The translations under genes were made by a program, and so were the position numbers. From contig JADGCV010000017.1 in the NCBI GenBank assembly GCA_015228815.1, forward strand, positions 1 to 62,404: DNA of 62,404 nucleotides, written 5' to 3'. Origin of the DNA: Magnetococcales bacterium. Its GTDB lineage: Bacteria > Pseudomonadota > Magnetococcia > Magnetococcales > UBA8363. Every line of letters starts with the position of its first letter. Within the stretch, counting starts at the first letter, position 1. This document shows positions 8,877 to 18,018 of the stretch, in pieces. Below the pieces are notes generated by a model. It was not told the origin of the DNA and did not search any database. It worked only from the letters and a program-made list of their open reading frames with translations.

Positions 8877-9788
8877 TCAAACAGTCCCCCCGGTCTCTGG
8901 AGTCATCATGGCCTCATCACAAGAAACGAAAATCTGTCCATTCTGGTCCACCATCGCCAAGGTTTGTTCCGGATCGAGCAACAATGTCCTGCCCCCCTCG
9001 ATGGCCAATACCGAGACCCCCGCCGTCTGCATCCCCGTGATCGTCCCGGGTCCCACCGTGGGCAGGTCCAGACGTAGGTCCTGTCCCGGTTTGCATGTTT
9101 TCACCAGGACCACGGCGCCGCGCCCGGCCCAGCTGTTTCTGGCGCCCGCCACCAGTTCGCCGGCCCTGCGGAGCATCGCATCGGTTCCTTCCATCGCCTC
9201 GACCGCCACCACCACTTTTTTCTTGACGACAACCCCCTGACCAATGTCAAGCCCGCCCAAAACCTTGGCGGCCCGCCAGCCGATCCGTATGTCCTCCCAC
9301 ACTGCCTCATCGGGAACCTTCCGGCTCAATACACCCACCGGGGCCAACAATTGGGGCAGATAATCGGTCACTGAACGAACCTGCAAACCACACCGTTCCA
9401 ATTCGACGGCGATCGCCCGCAGCAGGTGATCATCATGAAGGTGTTTCAAGCGCCAGACAAGTTTCAGGGCCATGGTGTCGGGGCGAACCTTCCAAATGGC
9501 CGTCTTGGAAATCCCCCCGGCCAGCACCAGTTCACGGACCCCCCGGTCCTTGAAAAACCGGATGATCTTCTTGAACTGCCCCAGAGTGACCCACAACAGG
9601 TCCGATACCTGGTCCTGGACCCTGGGATCGGTCTCGCCACGATGGGCCGCGACCACGACCGTTCTGGAAGATTCGGTGACGATTTTCTTGATGAACAGAA
9701 GGGGCAGGACGCCGTTGCCGGCGATCAATCCGAGGGGCGGTTCATGATTGGACGACAAGGCAGGACCATTTCCAGGGCGTGTTGACAT
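8877..9788 (-). CDS. lpxI: UDP-2,3-diacylglucosamine diphosphatase LpxI
   Basis: DUF1009/LpxI family, which hydrolyses UDP-2,3-diacylglucosamine to lipid X in lineages that lack LpxH. 303 residues; the core starts at GLIAGNGVLPLL. Family blocks include GGISK, DDHLLRA, VVVKKKVVVAVEAMEGTDAML, LVKTCKPGQDLRLDLPTVGPGTI and AIEGGRTLLLD. The N-terminus has about 15 extra residues before the core, so a later start is possible. It precedes lpxB with 35 nt between them. Confidence 0.93.
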   Translation of the reverse strand: MSTRPGNGPALSSNHEPPLGLIAGNGVLPLLFIKKIVTESSRTVVVAAHRGETDPRVQDQVSDLLWVTLGQFKKIIRFFKDRGVRELVLAGGISKTAIWKVRPDTMALKLVWRLKHLHDDHLLRAIAVELERCGLQVRSVTDYLPQLLAPVGVLSRKVPDEAVWEDIRIGWRAAKVLGGLDIGQGVVVKKKVVVAVEAMEGTDAMLRRAGELVAGARNSWAGRGAVVLVKTCKPGQDLRLDLPTVGPGTITGMQTAGVSVLAIEGGRTLLLDPEQTLAMVDQNGQIFVSCDEAMMTPETGGTV

Positions 9789-9895
9789 TCAGTGGATTTC
9801 GGCTCCTTCATGGCGGCCTCGGTCGATTCTAGCCCTGGAAGTCGGCCATTGTCCATGCCTGCCCCCGTCGAAAAATGCTACACATCTCTACGAAG

Positions 9896-9909
9896 GTAGG
9901 ATATCCTAC
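9896..9909. promoter_or_regulatory. Palindromic operator before the Phd/PIN pair
   Basis: Perfect 14-bp palindrome GTAGGATATCCTAC, 16 nt before the antitoxin start. This position fits the autorepression site used by Phd/YefM antitoxins; binding is inferred. Confidence 0.5.
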
Positions 9910-9925
9910 ATGGAGGCTCCTCTAG

Positions 9926-10192
9926 ATGACAATCGGTGCAGACATGGAACAACGAATCAGCCTGCGTGAAGCCAACCAGCATTTAGCCCGTTACATCAAA
10001 GCGGTGGAAGCTGGCGAGGAGGTCATCATCACCCGGCGCGGACAGCCCATCGCTCGTCTGATGCCCTTGCGCCGTGAACGGGTGTTGAGCGAAGAACAGC
10101 AGGCGGCCCGCGAACGCACCCGGATGCGGATGCAACAGGGCTATGCCCTGGGAGGAAAACCGGTTTCCCGGAATGAACTCCATGAACGGTGA
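9926..10192 (+). CDS. Phd/YefM-type antitoxin
   Basis: 88 residues. The N-terminal Phd fold is typical: ISLREANQHLARYIKAVEAGEEVIITRRGQPIARLMP. The C-terminal part is charged and should bind the toxin. GGAGG lies about 9 nt before ATG 9926. It overlaps the downstream PIN-domain gene, the usual antitoxin-toxin order. The protein is predicted to repress its own operon through the palindrome just upstream. Confidence 0.9.
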   Translation: MTIGADMEQRISLREANQHLARYIKAVEAGEEVIITRRGQPIARLMPLRRERVLSEEQQAARERTRMRMQQGYALGGKPVSRNELHER

Positions 10193-10616
10193 ACGGTACA
10201 CCCTCGACACCAACATCCTTCTCTATGCTCTGGATCGCGAGGCAGACAAAAAACACGCCATTGCCTCATCGTTGCTGAATCAGGCAGTCACGGAGAACTG
10301 CGTGTTGATGCTCCAATCTCTGGGAGAATTTTTCCGCGCGGCAACCGCCAAAGGCAAAATGCCCGTTGCGGAAGCCTCCGATCAGGTGCGGGACTGGCTG
10401 ACGTTATTCCAGGTGCAATCCGCCGGACCATCCACGATTACCAAGGCACTCCGTGCAGTGCAAAACCATGGCATTTCTTTCTGGGACGCCATGCTGTGGG
10501 CCTGCGCCAAAGAAGCCGGTTGCGGGATCGTGATCAGTGAGAATTTCCAGCATGGGCGCGTGCTGGAGGGTGTCAGATTTCACAACCCTTTTCTAGGGAA
10601 TATTGACATTCAATAG
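10173..10616 (+). CDS. PIN-domain toxin (VapC-like)
   Basis: About 147 residues with a PIN ribonuclease fold. Acidic residues are visible in TLDTN, SLGEF and FWDAM, plus SENF near the end. It is a predicted Mg-dependent RNase that cuts tRNA or mRNA when the antitoxin is lost. The start overlaps the antitoxin by 20 nt; ATG 10182 is an alternative. A degraded terminator-like repeat fragment (CCCCAGACCC plus T run, about 10,650) follows. Confidence 0.85.
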   Translation: MNSMNGERYTLDTNILLYALDREADKKHAIASSLLNQAVTENCVLMLQSLGEFFRAATAKGKMPVAEASDQVRDWLTLFQVQSAGPSTITKALRAVQNHGISFWDAMLWACAKEAGCGIVISENFQHGRVLEGVRFHNPFLGNIDIQ

Positions 10617-10679
10617 CTTTACAGATAGCCTGATTCTCTGGCACAATTCCCCAGACCCTTTTTTTCTTTCAATCTTTTT

Positions 10680-11471
10680 TCAGCGACAAAAGCCGCGTTG
10701 ACCCGTCTGAAGAAACTCCAGCATACATTGAACTTCAGGGAGCGAGGACAGCTCCTTTTCCAACTCCTCGATCGCCTGCTCCAGGCGCAGGTTGGAACGA
10801 AACACCACCCGATGGGCCTGGCGAATGGCAGAGATGGTCTCTTCGGAAAAGCCACTCCGACGCAAGCCAACCACATTCACCCCCGTCAGACGCGCCCGGT
10901 TTCCCGCCGCCGACAAAAAGGGGACCACATCCATGGAAACCGCCGAGGCCCCGCCAATGAAGGCATTGCGCCCCACCCGGGCAAACTGATGAATGGCTGT
11001 CAGACCACCAATGACCGCATGGTCCTGAATTTCCACATGTCCCGCCAGGGTTGCCCCATTGGCCATCACCACCCGATCCCCCACCCGGCAATCATGGGCA
11101 ACATGGGTATAGGCCATCAACATGCAATCATCACCAACCCGGGTCAGCCCCCCCCCCGACTCGGTTCCCCGATGAATGCTGACGAATTCGCGAACCTGAC
11201 ACCGCTCGCCAATCTCGACCCGGGTCGGCTCTCCACGATAATGGACATCCTGCGGATCCAGCCCCACCGAGGCAAAACTGAAAATACGGGTCCCCGAACC
11301 AATGGTCGTGTGTCCATCAATCACCGCATGCGGCCCCACTTCAACCGCATCCAGCAACACCACATCGGCGCCAACCACCGCATACGGGCCAATCCGCACC
11401 CCTTTTCCCAGCCGGGTCGAGGCGGCGACGACGGCCGTGGGATGAATCTCAACCGCTTCAGGTTGCGTCAT
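10680..11471 (-). CDS. lpxA: UDP-N-acetylglucosamine acyltransferase LpxA
   Basis: First enzyme of lipid A synthesis: transfers R-3-hydroxyacyl from ACP to UDP-GlcNAc. 263 residues, the family norm. The left-handed beta-helix hexapeptide repeats cover about 1-185 (IHPTAVVA..., VGPHAVI, GSGTRIF), with catalytic His in MAYTHVAHDC and the C-terminal helical domain. ATG 11471 overlaps fabZ by 14 nt, implying coupled translation. Confidence 0.95.
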   Translation of the reverse strand: MTQPEAVEIHPTAVVAASTRLGKGVRIGPYAVVGADVVLLDAVEVGPHAVIDGHTTIGSGTRIFSFASVGLDPQDVHYRGEPTRVEIGERCQVREFVSIHRGTESGGGLTRVGDDCMLMAYTHVAHDCRVGDRVVMANGATLAGHVEIQDHAVIGGLTAIHQFARVGRNAFIGGASAVSMDVVPFLSAAGNRARLTGVNVVGLRRSGFSEETISAIRQAHRVVFRSNLRLEQAIEELEKELSSLPEVQCMLEFLQTGQRGFCR

Positions 11472-11925
11472 GGCTGGTCGCACTCCCGGCATCGCGGGTC
11501 ATCGCCATCAACAATGCCTCCGCCGCCAAATCACCGCCGGTATAGGCCTTTCCTTCAAAACGCCAGATGTCTCTGCGCCTTTTGGCCAAGGTCAACACCA
11601 GCCGCAATTGATCCCCAGGAATGACCGGTTTGCGAAAACGAACCCGGTCAATGGTCATGAAATAGACAAGCCGCCCTTTCACCGAATCAGGATCGGTATA
11701 TCCCGCGAACAACGCCCCCGCCTGGGCCATGGCCTCAAGAATCAAGACCCCCGGCATGACAGGATTCTCCGGGAAATGCCCTTGAAAATGCGGCTCGTTG
11801 AAAGAAACATTCTTGATGGCGACCAGCCTTGCCCCAGGAACGAATTCGATCACCCGATCCACAAGAAGAAAGGGATACCGGTGCGGCAACAGTTTGAGAA
11901 TATTTTCAGGTTTGTCCAGGTTCAC
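11458..11925 (-). CDS. fabZ: 3-hydroxyacyl-ACP dehydratase FabZ
   Basis: Hot-dog fold dehydratase of type II fatty acid synthesis, 155 residues. Active-site signature LLPHRYPFLLVDR at the N-terminus, then FQGHFPENPVMPGVLILEAMAQ with the catalytic His and Glu. The start codon is GTG at 11925. It sits between skp and lpxA. In most proteobacteria lpxD would lie between skp and fabZ; here only 4 nt separate them. Confidence 0.95.
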   Translation of the reverse strand: MNLDKPENILKLLPHRYPFLLVDRVIEFVPGARLVAIKNVSFNEPHFQGHFPENPVMPGVLILEAMAQAGALFAGYTDPDSVKGRLVYFMTIDRVRFRKPVIPGDQLRLVLTLAKRRRDIWRFEGKAYTGGDLAAEALLMAMTRDAGSATSHDAT

Positions 11926-11929
11926 GTCA

Positions 11930-12460
11930 CTAAAACCAACTGGTTGTCCGTTTATTGAGCATTTTCAGCACTTGATCGGTGATGTCGATGGCCGAGCTGG
12001 CATACAACACCTGCCCCTTGCCAAAGATGATGGTATAACCCCGCTCCCGACCGATTTCCTCGATCACTTCACGCATCGCCTCGCTTATTTTCTTGGTCCA
12101 GCGTCCGTTCTCCCGGTCGATCACCGACTGATTGTCCTCGACAAGGCGTTGATACTCGCGAAACTTGTTGCGGACACTCTCCGAGGTTTCCGCCCGCGCC
12201 TCGGGAGTCATCAGCCCCTTTCTTTTTTCCAGGTCATCCTTCAACGATTTGATCTTCTGTTCCATGGCATCCACTTCCCTCTGCTTGGAAGCGAGTTTTT
12301 TTTCCAGGAGTTCCCGCGCCCGCTTGGCGGCGTCGGAAGAGGCCATGGCCCTGGGGACATCGACATAGGCAAACGAATACTGTTCCGCCCGTGCCGGCCA
12401 CGATCCCAGGAGACCCACTGCAAAGACCGCCACTGCCATCAACCTGCCCATTCCAGCCAT
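11930..12460 (-). CDS. skp: Periplasmic chaperone Skp/OmpH
   Basis: 176 residues: signal peptide (about 1-25, ending PARA), then the beta strand FAYVDVPRAM and a long charged coiled coil (about 45-110) typical of the Skp tentacles. It holds unfolded outer-membrane proteins for BamA, encoded just upstream. I chose ATG 12460 because GGAGG lies 6 nt before it and a signal peptide starts there; the frame extends upstream to 12514. Confidence 0.88.
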   Translation of the reverse strand: MAGMGRLMAVAVFAVGLLGSWPARAEQYSFAYVDVPRAMASSDAAKRARELLEKKLASKQREVDAMEQKIKSLKDDLEKRKGLMTPEARAETSESVRNKFREYQRLVEDNQSVIDRENGRWTKKISEAMREVIEEIGRERGYTIIFGKGQVLYASSAIDITDQVLKMLNKRTTSWF

Positions 12461-12513
12461 GGTCCGCCTCCAGCGTCCCTGTTTTCGACCATTCTGTTTC
12501 AAAATAGCGCCCA

Positions 12514-14814
12514 TTACAGCGTCGTCCCCATGGTAAAATCGAAAATTCGCGACTCGTCAAATTCTTCTTTCACTATCGGAGTTCCCACGATCACCTTCAG
12601 CGGACCAAAGGGAGAGTTCCAGTTGATCCCCACCCCGGTCGATACCCTGATGCCACCCGAGTATTGAACGTTCGCCGGCAGGTCCCAATCGCCGACATAG
12701 GCCGTGTCCACGAACAGCAAACCACGCACCCCCTTCTCTTTCAGGTCAAGAATCGGGAACAGCAGTTCGGTGTTGAGTTGCTCGAAGTGAAGACCGCCAT
12801 AGGCATCCCCTTCGACCGTCCTCGGCCCCAGTCCACCCCGTTTGAACCCGCGGACCGAAGAGACACCACCCAATTGATAACGTTCGAAGATGGGCACCTC
12901 TTCGCCCATGCCGTCCATGATCCCGAAGCGCCCACGCACATGCCCCACCCAGGCATCATCGAACGTGAAGGGATGATAATATTCATTATCCGAGGTCAGG
13001 CGGGCAAAGGTGACATCCCCCCCCAGGCCGGAATAATCGGTGATCAAACGGTGTTTTCTCCCCTCCGTCGGAAAGACCGGATCATCGACATCATCCCAAA
13101 CGAACGCATGACTGACCATCGATTGATCGTAGGGACTCTTGGCCACCATCGCCAGAATTGCCGCCGAGGCCCCGGCAGCCACCTCTTCGATGTCGGTGTG
13201 GGTGAAGCCGTAACTCAGATTGCTGCGCAGATTCTCCGAAATCGGGAAACCCAGCCGGACACTGCCGCCATAGGAATCCTGCTTGTAGGAGGAGACCGAA
13301 CGTTGATCGGTCTTCTTGTTGAAAATGTCGAAACCGGCGGACAGATTCTTGCCAAGGAAATAGGGTTCGGTAAATCCCAGGCTGTAATCCTGAGTGATCC
13401 CCGACAGCATGAAGGACAACACCAGCCGTTGCCCCCGGCCCAGGAAATTGTTCTGGGTGATGCTTGCCGTCCCGAGGAAATTCTCGGTGCTGGAATAACC
13501 GCCGCCGATGGAAAAGGTACCGGTCGGTTTTTCCTCCACCTTGACATGGATGTCCACCTTTTCCCGTCCCTGGGCCGGCGGGGTGAGGATTTCAATGTTT
13601 TCGAAAAAGTTCAACTGTTTCAACCGAACCTTGGAGCGCCGCAGCTTCGAGGCGGAAAACAGGTCCCCCTCGGTCATCCGGATTTCCCTGCGGATCACCT
13701 CGTCGCGGGTCCGGTCGTTTCCCGACACCTCGATCCGGTTGAGATAGACCCGTTGCCCCTTCTGCACCTTGAAATGGACCGAAACCACCAATGATTCGTC
13801 ATCAATTTTGGTATCGGGCTGAATATTGAGAAAGGCATAGCCAAAATCCCCGATACGGTCGGTCAGGTTTTCCACCGAGGCCATGAGTTTGGATTTGGAA
13901 TACCATTCTCCGGGCTGGAATTTCAGCTCTTCCAACAAGGCCGAGTTGGGAAGTTCATCGAAGTCGCCGCTGATCTCCACCGGCCCGAAGGTGTAACGTT
14001 TTCCTTCATGAACGGTATGGGTCACGACAAACGCGCCACGGTCGGGAGTCAATTCCGCGACCGAGGAATCGACCTGAACACGGATAAACCCTTCGTCGAG
14101 ATAGGTCTTGCGCAGTTGCGATTGATCGAACAGAAGTTTTTCACGGTCGTAGGTGTCATCCTCGGTGAACCATGAAAACCAGCCGCTTTCCTTGATCATG
14201 AGGCTTTTGAGGAGCACCTTGTCGGAAAGTTGGCTGTTGCCGACGATATTGATCTTGGCGACCTTGGATTTTTCCCCTTCGTCGATGCGATAGACCAGAT
14301 TGACCTGATTGCCGTCGGCAGGATTGATCAGAAGGTCGATTTTGGCGAGGAAAAGTCCCTTGATCCGGTAGCCCTGCCGCAGGGCAGCCAGGTCCCGTTC
14401 GGTCCTGGCGCGATTGTAGATGGAGGATGGTTTGACCTGGACAAGTTTTTCCAGTTCTTCCTTGCTGAAGACTTCGTTGCCCTCGAAGGAGACCTCATTG
14501 ACCATGGGATTCTCGGAGACCCGAACCACCAGATCGTCCCCCCGCCGGTCGATGGCGACATCCTTGAAAAATCCGGTATCGAACAGGGCCTGGATGCTCT
14601 TGCGAACCTTCGCGGCATCGAACCGGTCCCCCTCGCCCAGTTCCAGATGGCTCTTGACCGTCTCCGTCTCGACCCGCCCCGCCCCTTCGACCACCACCCC
14701 GCGGATTACATTGCCCGCATTGCCCGCATGCGCCACGATGGGAACGGCTGCAAGCATGGCCAGCAGGAAGCCAAGAAACGCCACTTTGACGAAGGAAGTC
14801 CGGATATGGGCCAT
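12514..14814 (-). CDS. bamA: Outer membrane assembly factor BamA
   Basis: About 766 residues: signal peptide ending AHA, five POTRA domains (about 35-420) and a 16-strand beta-barrel (about 425-766). Typical barrel marks are GGGYSSTENFLG, GRGQRLVLSF, the lid-lock loop VRGFKRGGLGPR, and a C-terminal Phe-containing beta-signal (FDFTMGTTL). It inserts beta-barrel proteins into the outer membrane. It lies in the usual rseP-bamA-skp order but is separated from rseP by two accessory genes. Confidence 0.95.
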   Translation of the reverse strand: MAHIRTSFVKVAFLGFLLAMLAAVPIVAHAGNAGNVIRGVVVEGAGRVETETVKSHLELGEGDRFDAAKVRKSIQALFDTGFFKDVAIDRRGDDLVVRVSENPMVNEVSFEGNEVFSKEELEKLVQVKPSSIYNRARTERDLAALRQGYRIKGLFLAKIDLLINPADGNQVNLVYRIDEGEKSKVAKINIVGNSQLSDKVLLKSLMIKESGWFSWFTEDDTYDREKLLFDQSQLRKTYLDEGFIRVQVDSSVAELTPDRGAFVVTHTVHEGKRYTFGPVEISGDFDELPNSALLEELKFQPGEWYSKSKLMASVENLTDRIGDFGYAFLNIQPDTKIDDESLVVSVHFKVQKGQRVYLNRIEVSGNDRTRDEVIRREIRMTEGDLFSASKLRRSKVRLKQLNFFENIEILTPPAQGREKVDIHVKVEEKPTGTFSIGGGYSSTENFLGTASITQNNFLGRGQRLVLSFMLSGITQDYSLGFTEPYFLGKNLSAGFDIFNKKTDQRSVSSYKQDSYGGSVRLGFPISENLRSNLSYGFTHTDIEEVAAGASAAILAMVAKSPYDQSMVSHAFVWDDVDDPVFPTEGRKHRLITDYSGLGGDVTFARLTSDNEYYHPFTFDDAWVGHVRGRFGIMDGMGEEVPIFERYQLGGVSSVRGFKRGGLGPRTVEGDAYGGLHFEQLNTELLFPILDLKEKGVRGLLFVDTAYVGDWDLPANVQYSGGIRVSTGVGINWNSPFGPLKVIVGTPIVKEEFDESRIFDFTMGTTL

Positions 14815-14945
14815 TTTCTTTTCTTCAACCAATAAGGGTACGTGCCGATCAAGTCGTGACCAAACATAACCTCATTGCCATCCAATGGCAAGATACCGCG
14901 CGACATCCTCTCGGGACATGAGATCCTTCGGGCAATATGTCCCTT

Positions 14946-15359
14946 TCATGAACGATAAGGATCATGAACCACGTCCCGATCCTGCCGGATCAACTCCTCG
15001 GAAGTGGGCGCGCCGGGAGGAAGGGGCGGAGACATGGCCACGATTTCATCCAGTTCTTTCAACAATGCTTCCGCCGAGAAGTCGGACTGATTCATGTCAT
15101 GCGACATCTCCACCGGTTCTTCCACGGGAACGCTTTCCAGATAGAGCGTGTCCCAGCTGAAATCCTGATCGTGGGGCCAAGCCACATAGCCGGACACAGC
15201 CCGAACCCGCCGAAAGTAACCGGGATCGCGCAGTTCGCGGAAAATACCCTTGTCCAGATAAGGAGACACGTCGAACCGCCTGTATTCGCCATTGGCAAAG
15301 GCCAGAACCAGGGAAGCAGTCTCCTCGGGTTTCACGGCAACGACTTTCGGATTGTTCAT
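14946..15359 (-). CDS. DUF2442 protein
   Basis: 137 residues. The N-terminal part (about 5-80) matches DUF2442: MNNPKVVAVKPEE..., FANGEYRRFDVSPYLDKGIFREL, and WPHDQDFSWDTLYLES. The C-terminal tail (about 90-137) is acidic and ends in TSEELIRQDRD, a pattern seen in some antitoxin tails. DUF2442 genes are often paired with DUF4160, as here, and the pair has been suggested to act as a toxin-antitoxin module. It lies inside the conserved rseP-bamA junction. Confidence 0.85.
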   Translation of the reverse strand: MNNPKVVAVKPEETASLVLAFANGEYRRFDVSPYLDKGIFRELRDPGYFRRVRAVSGYVAWPHDQDFSWDTLYLESVPVEEPVEMSHDMNQSDFSAEALLKELDEIVAMSPPLPPGAPTSEELIRQDRDVVHDPYRS

Positions 15360-15366
15360 GGGTGCC

Positions 15367-15636
15367 TCACTTCAACGGGTCGATGGGAAACACCGGGTTT
15401 CCTTCCATGGCCAGTTTCCAATCGGCCATCAATTCGTCGCGATGGAGCTCAATCCACGCCTGGACAAGACGAACCTTCTGGCGTGGCATTTCTCCCGCCA
15501 GAATTTCCCCGTCGTCAATACTGAAAACAGCGTTCACATCGCCATATTCCACATGGATATGGGGAACGTGATGCTGTCTGGCATCGAAAAAGAACATACG
15601 GATGATCAGCCCGTAAAACATCGAAATCACGGGCAT
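15367..15636 (-). CDS. DUF4160 protein
   Basis: 89 residues. The DUF4160 signature is clear: PVISMFYGLIIRMFF, HHVPHIHVEYGD and ILAGEMPRQKVRLVQAWIELHRDELMADW. It begins immediately upstream of DUF2442 (7 nt gap). The frame extends to 15684, but ATG 15636 begins at the conserved PVIS motif with GGAG upstream. The function is unknown; the two genes probably form one accessory unit. Confidence 0.85.
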   Translation of the reverse strand: MPVISMFYGLIIRMFFFDARQHHVPHIHVEYGDVNAVFSIDDGEILAGEMPRQKVRLVQAWIELHRDELMADWKLAMEGNPVFPIDPLK

Positions 15637-15684
15637 ATCGCGCCGCTCCATGTCAACACGCCCTGCATTCGCGTACCGACCCAT

Positions 15685-16773
15685 TCAAAAATCGTTGGCA
15701 AAGAGCCGTGTCAGATCGTTTTTCATCGCCCACACCATGAGCAACACCAGCAACGCCAACCCCACCCGATTGGCCACCGCCTGTACCGCCTCGGTCACCG
15801 GCCCCCCCTTGATCGCCTCGATGATGAAGAAAAACAGATGCCCCCCATCGAGAATCGGCACCGGCAACAGGTTGAGAATTCCCAGATTGACGCTGATCAG
15901 GGCCATGAAAAACAACAGACTGGTCGTCCCCTGACTGGCTGTTTTTCCCGCCATTTCGGCAATCATCAACGGGCCGCCGATCTGATCGGCCGGGACCACC
16001 CGGGTGATCAATTTCCAGATACTCGTCACCGTCAGGTCCATGATCATCCAGGTCTGTTTCACCCCCTTGGCCACCGCCGCGAAAAACGGATAACGCACCT
16101 CTTCATGGGCATCACCCGGTCCAATGCCGATCAATGGATGGCGTACCGTTTCACCGAACAGATTGCGCACCTCCTTCACCTGCGGCACGACGGTCACTTC
16201 GAAGCGCCGGTCGTCACGCTCGATGGTCAGCAGCAGCCCCTCCCCCCCCAATTCCTTGATGCGACGGCTCATCTCCTCCCACCGGGTCACCTCCACCCCG
16301 TTCAAGGCGACAATCCGGTCCCCCACCACAATCCCCGCCTTCGCCGCCGGCATCCCCTCGGAGATCGAACCGACCACCGGAAGGGTTTCCCCGACCCCCA
16401 CCATGAACGCCACCGCCAACGCCAGCACCGCAAACAGAAAATTAAAGAATGGACCGGCAAAAACGATGGCAAACCGGCGATAGACGTTTTGTCCGCCGAA
16501 GGAGTGCGCCCACATTGATTCGGGAATCTCCGCCTCATCATCATCGATCATCCCCGATTCACCCAGCATCTTGACATAACCGCCCAGGGGGACCGCCGAC
16601 AGTTGATAGAGCGTCCCCGTTTTGCCACGCCACCCCCAGATCCGCGGGCCGAATCCCAGGGAAAACACCTGCACCTGGACACCAAAAAAACGAGCCACGA
16701 GAAAATGACCCAGTTCATGGACAAAAATCAGCACTCCCAGGACGACGATCGCCCAGAACACGGTATTCAACAT
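15685..16773 (-). CDS. rseP: Site-2 zinc metalloprotease RseP
   Basis: 362 residues. Zinc-binding HELGH in the first membrane helix (about 19-23), a PDZ domain (about 120-200), and the second active-site motif NLLPVPILDGGHL near the C-terminus. It cleaves membrane anti-sigma factors and signal-peptide remnants in the inner membrane. Four membrane segments are visible. The start overlaps the dxr stop by 7 nt. Confidence 0.95.
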   Translation of the reverse strand: MLNTVFWAIVVLGVLIFVHELGHFLVARFFGVQVQVFSLGFGPRIWGWRGKTGTLYQLSAVPLGGYVKMLGESGMIDDDEAEIPESMWAHSFGGQNVYRRFAIVFAGPFFNFLFAVLALAVAFMVGVGETLPVVGSISEGMPAAKAGIVVGDRIVALNGVEVTRWEEMSRRIKELGGEGLLLTIERDDRRFEVTVVPQVKEVRNLFGETVRHPLIGIGPGDAHEEVRYPFFAAVAKGVKQTWMIMDLTVTSIWKLITRVVPADQIGGPLMIAEMAGKTASQGTTSLLFFMALISVNLGILNLLPVPILDGGHLFFFIIEAIKGGPVTEAVQAVANRVGLALLVLLMVWAMKNDLTRLFANDF

Positions 16774-17990
16774 GATCCGCCCGCCATCCGTTCGGTAGGA
16801 AAGAATCGCTCCCGCACCCGAATGCGGGTCAGGCGATCCAGTTCGATGATGTCCGCCAACGTTTCCGGAGCCGGAATGTCGCCGCCATGGTGCAAGGACC
16901 AGGCGATCATTTCGGGAATGTGCATGAACCCCGTCCGTCCTTCGAGGAAGGCGGCAACCGCCACCTCGTTGGCCGCATTCAAAACCGCCGGCGCCCCGCC
17001 CCCCATTGCCAGGGCTTCATAGGCGAGTCCCAGGCAGGGAAAATCGCGGGAATCGGGTGGACCCAGAAATTCAAGCACGCCTCGTCCCACAAGGTCCAAA
17101 GCGGGGACATCGGTCGCGATCCGTTCCGGCCACGCCAGGGCGACCGCGATCGGGGTACGCATGTCGGGAACCCCCATCTGCGCCAGGACCGAACCGTCGC
17201 GATAGGTCACCATGGAATGAACGATGCTCTCGGGATGGACGATGACCTCGATCCGTTCCGGCGGCAGGCCAAAGAGAAAAAAGGCCTCGATCACCTCCAA
17301 CCCCTTGTTCATGATCGTGGCGGAATCGATGCTGATCTTTCGGCCCATCGACCAGTTCGGATGGGCCAGGGCCTGTTCCTTCGTTACCGATTGCAACGCC
17401 TCCCGCTTCCAGCCACGAAACGGTCCCCCCGAAGCGGTCAGGATCAGTCGCTCCACCGTCTCCCGGTACCTTGCAAGACGTCCCGCCTCATGAAGGGAGG
17501 CGCCATTATGGAGGACCTGAAAAATGGCGCTGTGTTCCGAATCGACCGGCAACAGGCGCACCCCGGCGGATGCGACCGCGCGCATAAACATCTCCCCGGC
17601 CATGACCAGGGATTCCTTGTTGGCCAGGGCCAGGTCCTTGCCGGCGCGAATCGCCGCCAATCCCGGTTCAAGCCCGGCAGCCCCGACGATGGCCGAGACC
17701 ACCAGGTCGGCCTTCGGCCAGGTCGCAGCCGCCACCACCCCTTCCAACCCCGGCACAATGTCGATCCCAAGTCCCCGCAACGCCTCCCGCAACAGGGCAT
17801 ACCGCGAAACATCATGAAGAGCCACCAGTTCTGGCCGGAATCGCCGCGCCTGCGCCACCAACCGCTCAAGATTTCCCCCCGCCGCCAAGGCGACCAGGCG
17901 AAACCGGTCGGGATGCCGTGCAATCACATCCAGGGCATTGACGCCGATGGACCCGGTGGAACCCAGCAATGAAATATTCTTGACCGTCAA
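16767..17990 (-). CDS. dxr: 1-deoxy-D-xylulose 5-phosphate reductoisomerase
   Basis: Second enzyme of the MEP isoprenoid pathway, NADPH-dependent. 407 residues from a TTG start at 17990 (GGGAG upstream); typical length is about 390-400. Marks are the Rossmann loop LLGSTGSIGVNALDV, ANKESLVMAG, VDSEHSAIFQ, LTASGGPFRGW, NWSMGRKISIDSATIMNKGLEVIEA and HPESIVHSMV. It lies in the usual uppS-cdsA-dxr-rseP order. Confidence 0.95.
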   Translation of the reverse strand: MTVKNISLLGSTGSIGVNALDVIARHPDRFRLVALAAGGNLERLVAQARRFRPELVALHDVSRYALLREALRGLGIDIVPGLEGVVAAATWPKADLVVSAIVGAAGLEPGLAAIRAGKDLALANKESLVMAGEMFMRAVASAGVRLLPVDSEHSAIFQVLHNGASLHEAGRLARYRETVERLILTASGGPFRGWKREALQSVTKEQALAHPNWSMGRKISIDSATIMNKGLEVIEAFFLFGLPPERIEVIVHPESIVHSMVTYRDGSVLAQMGVPDMRTPIAVALAWPERIATDVPALDLVGRGVLEFLGPPDSRDFPCLGLAYEALAMGGGAPAVLNAANEVAVAAFLEGRTGFMHIPEMIAWSLHHGGDIPAPETLADIIELDRLTRIRVRERFFPTERMAGGSC

Positions 17991-18018
17991 GGGGATCTCC
18001 CTGCCACGAACGCCCCGC

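Noticed and set aside
10640-10680. Full copy of the terminator-like repeat after the PIN toxin
   Set aside because: Only the CCCCAGACCC plus T-run part is left; no stem forms.
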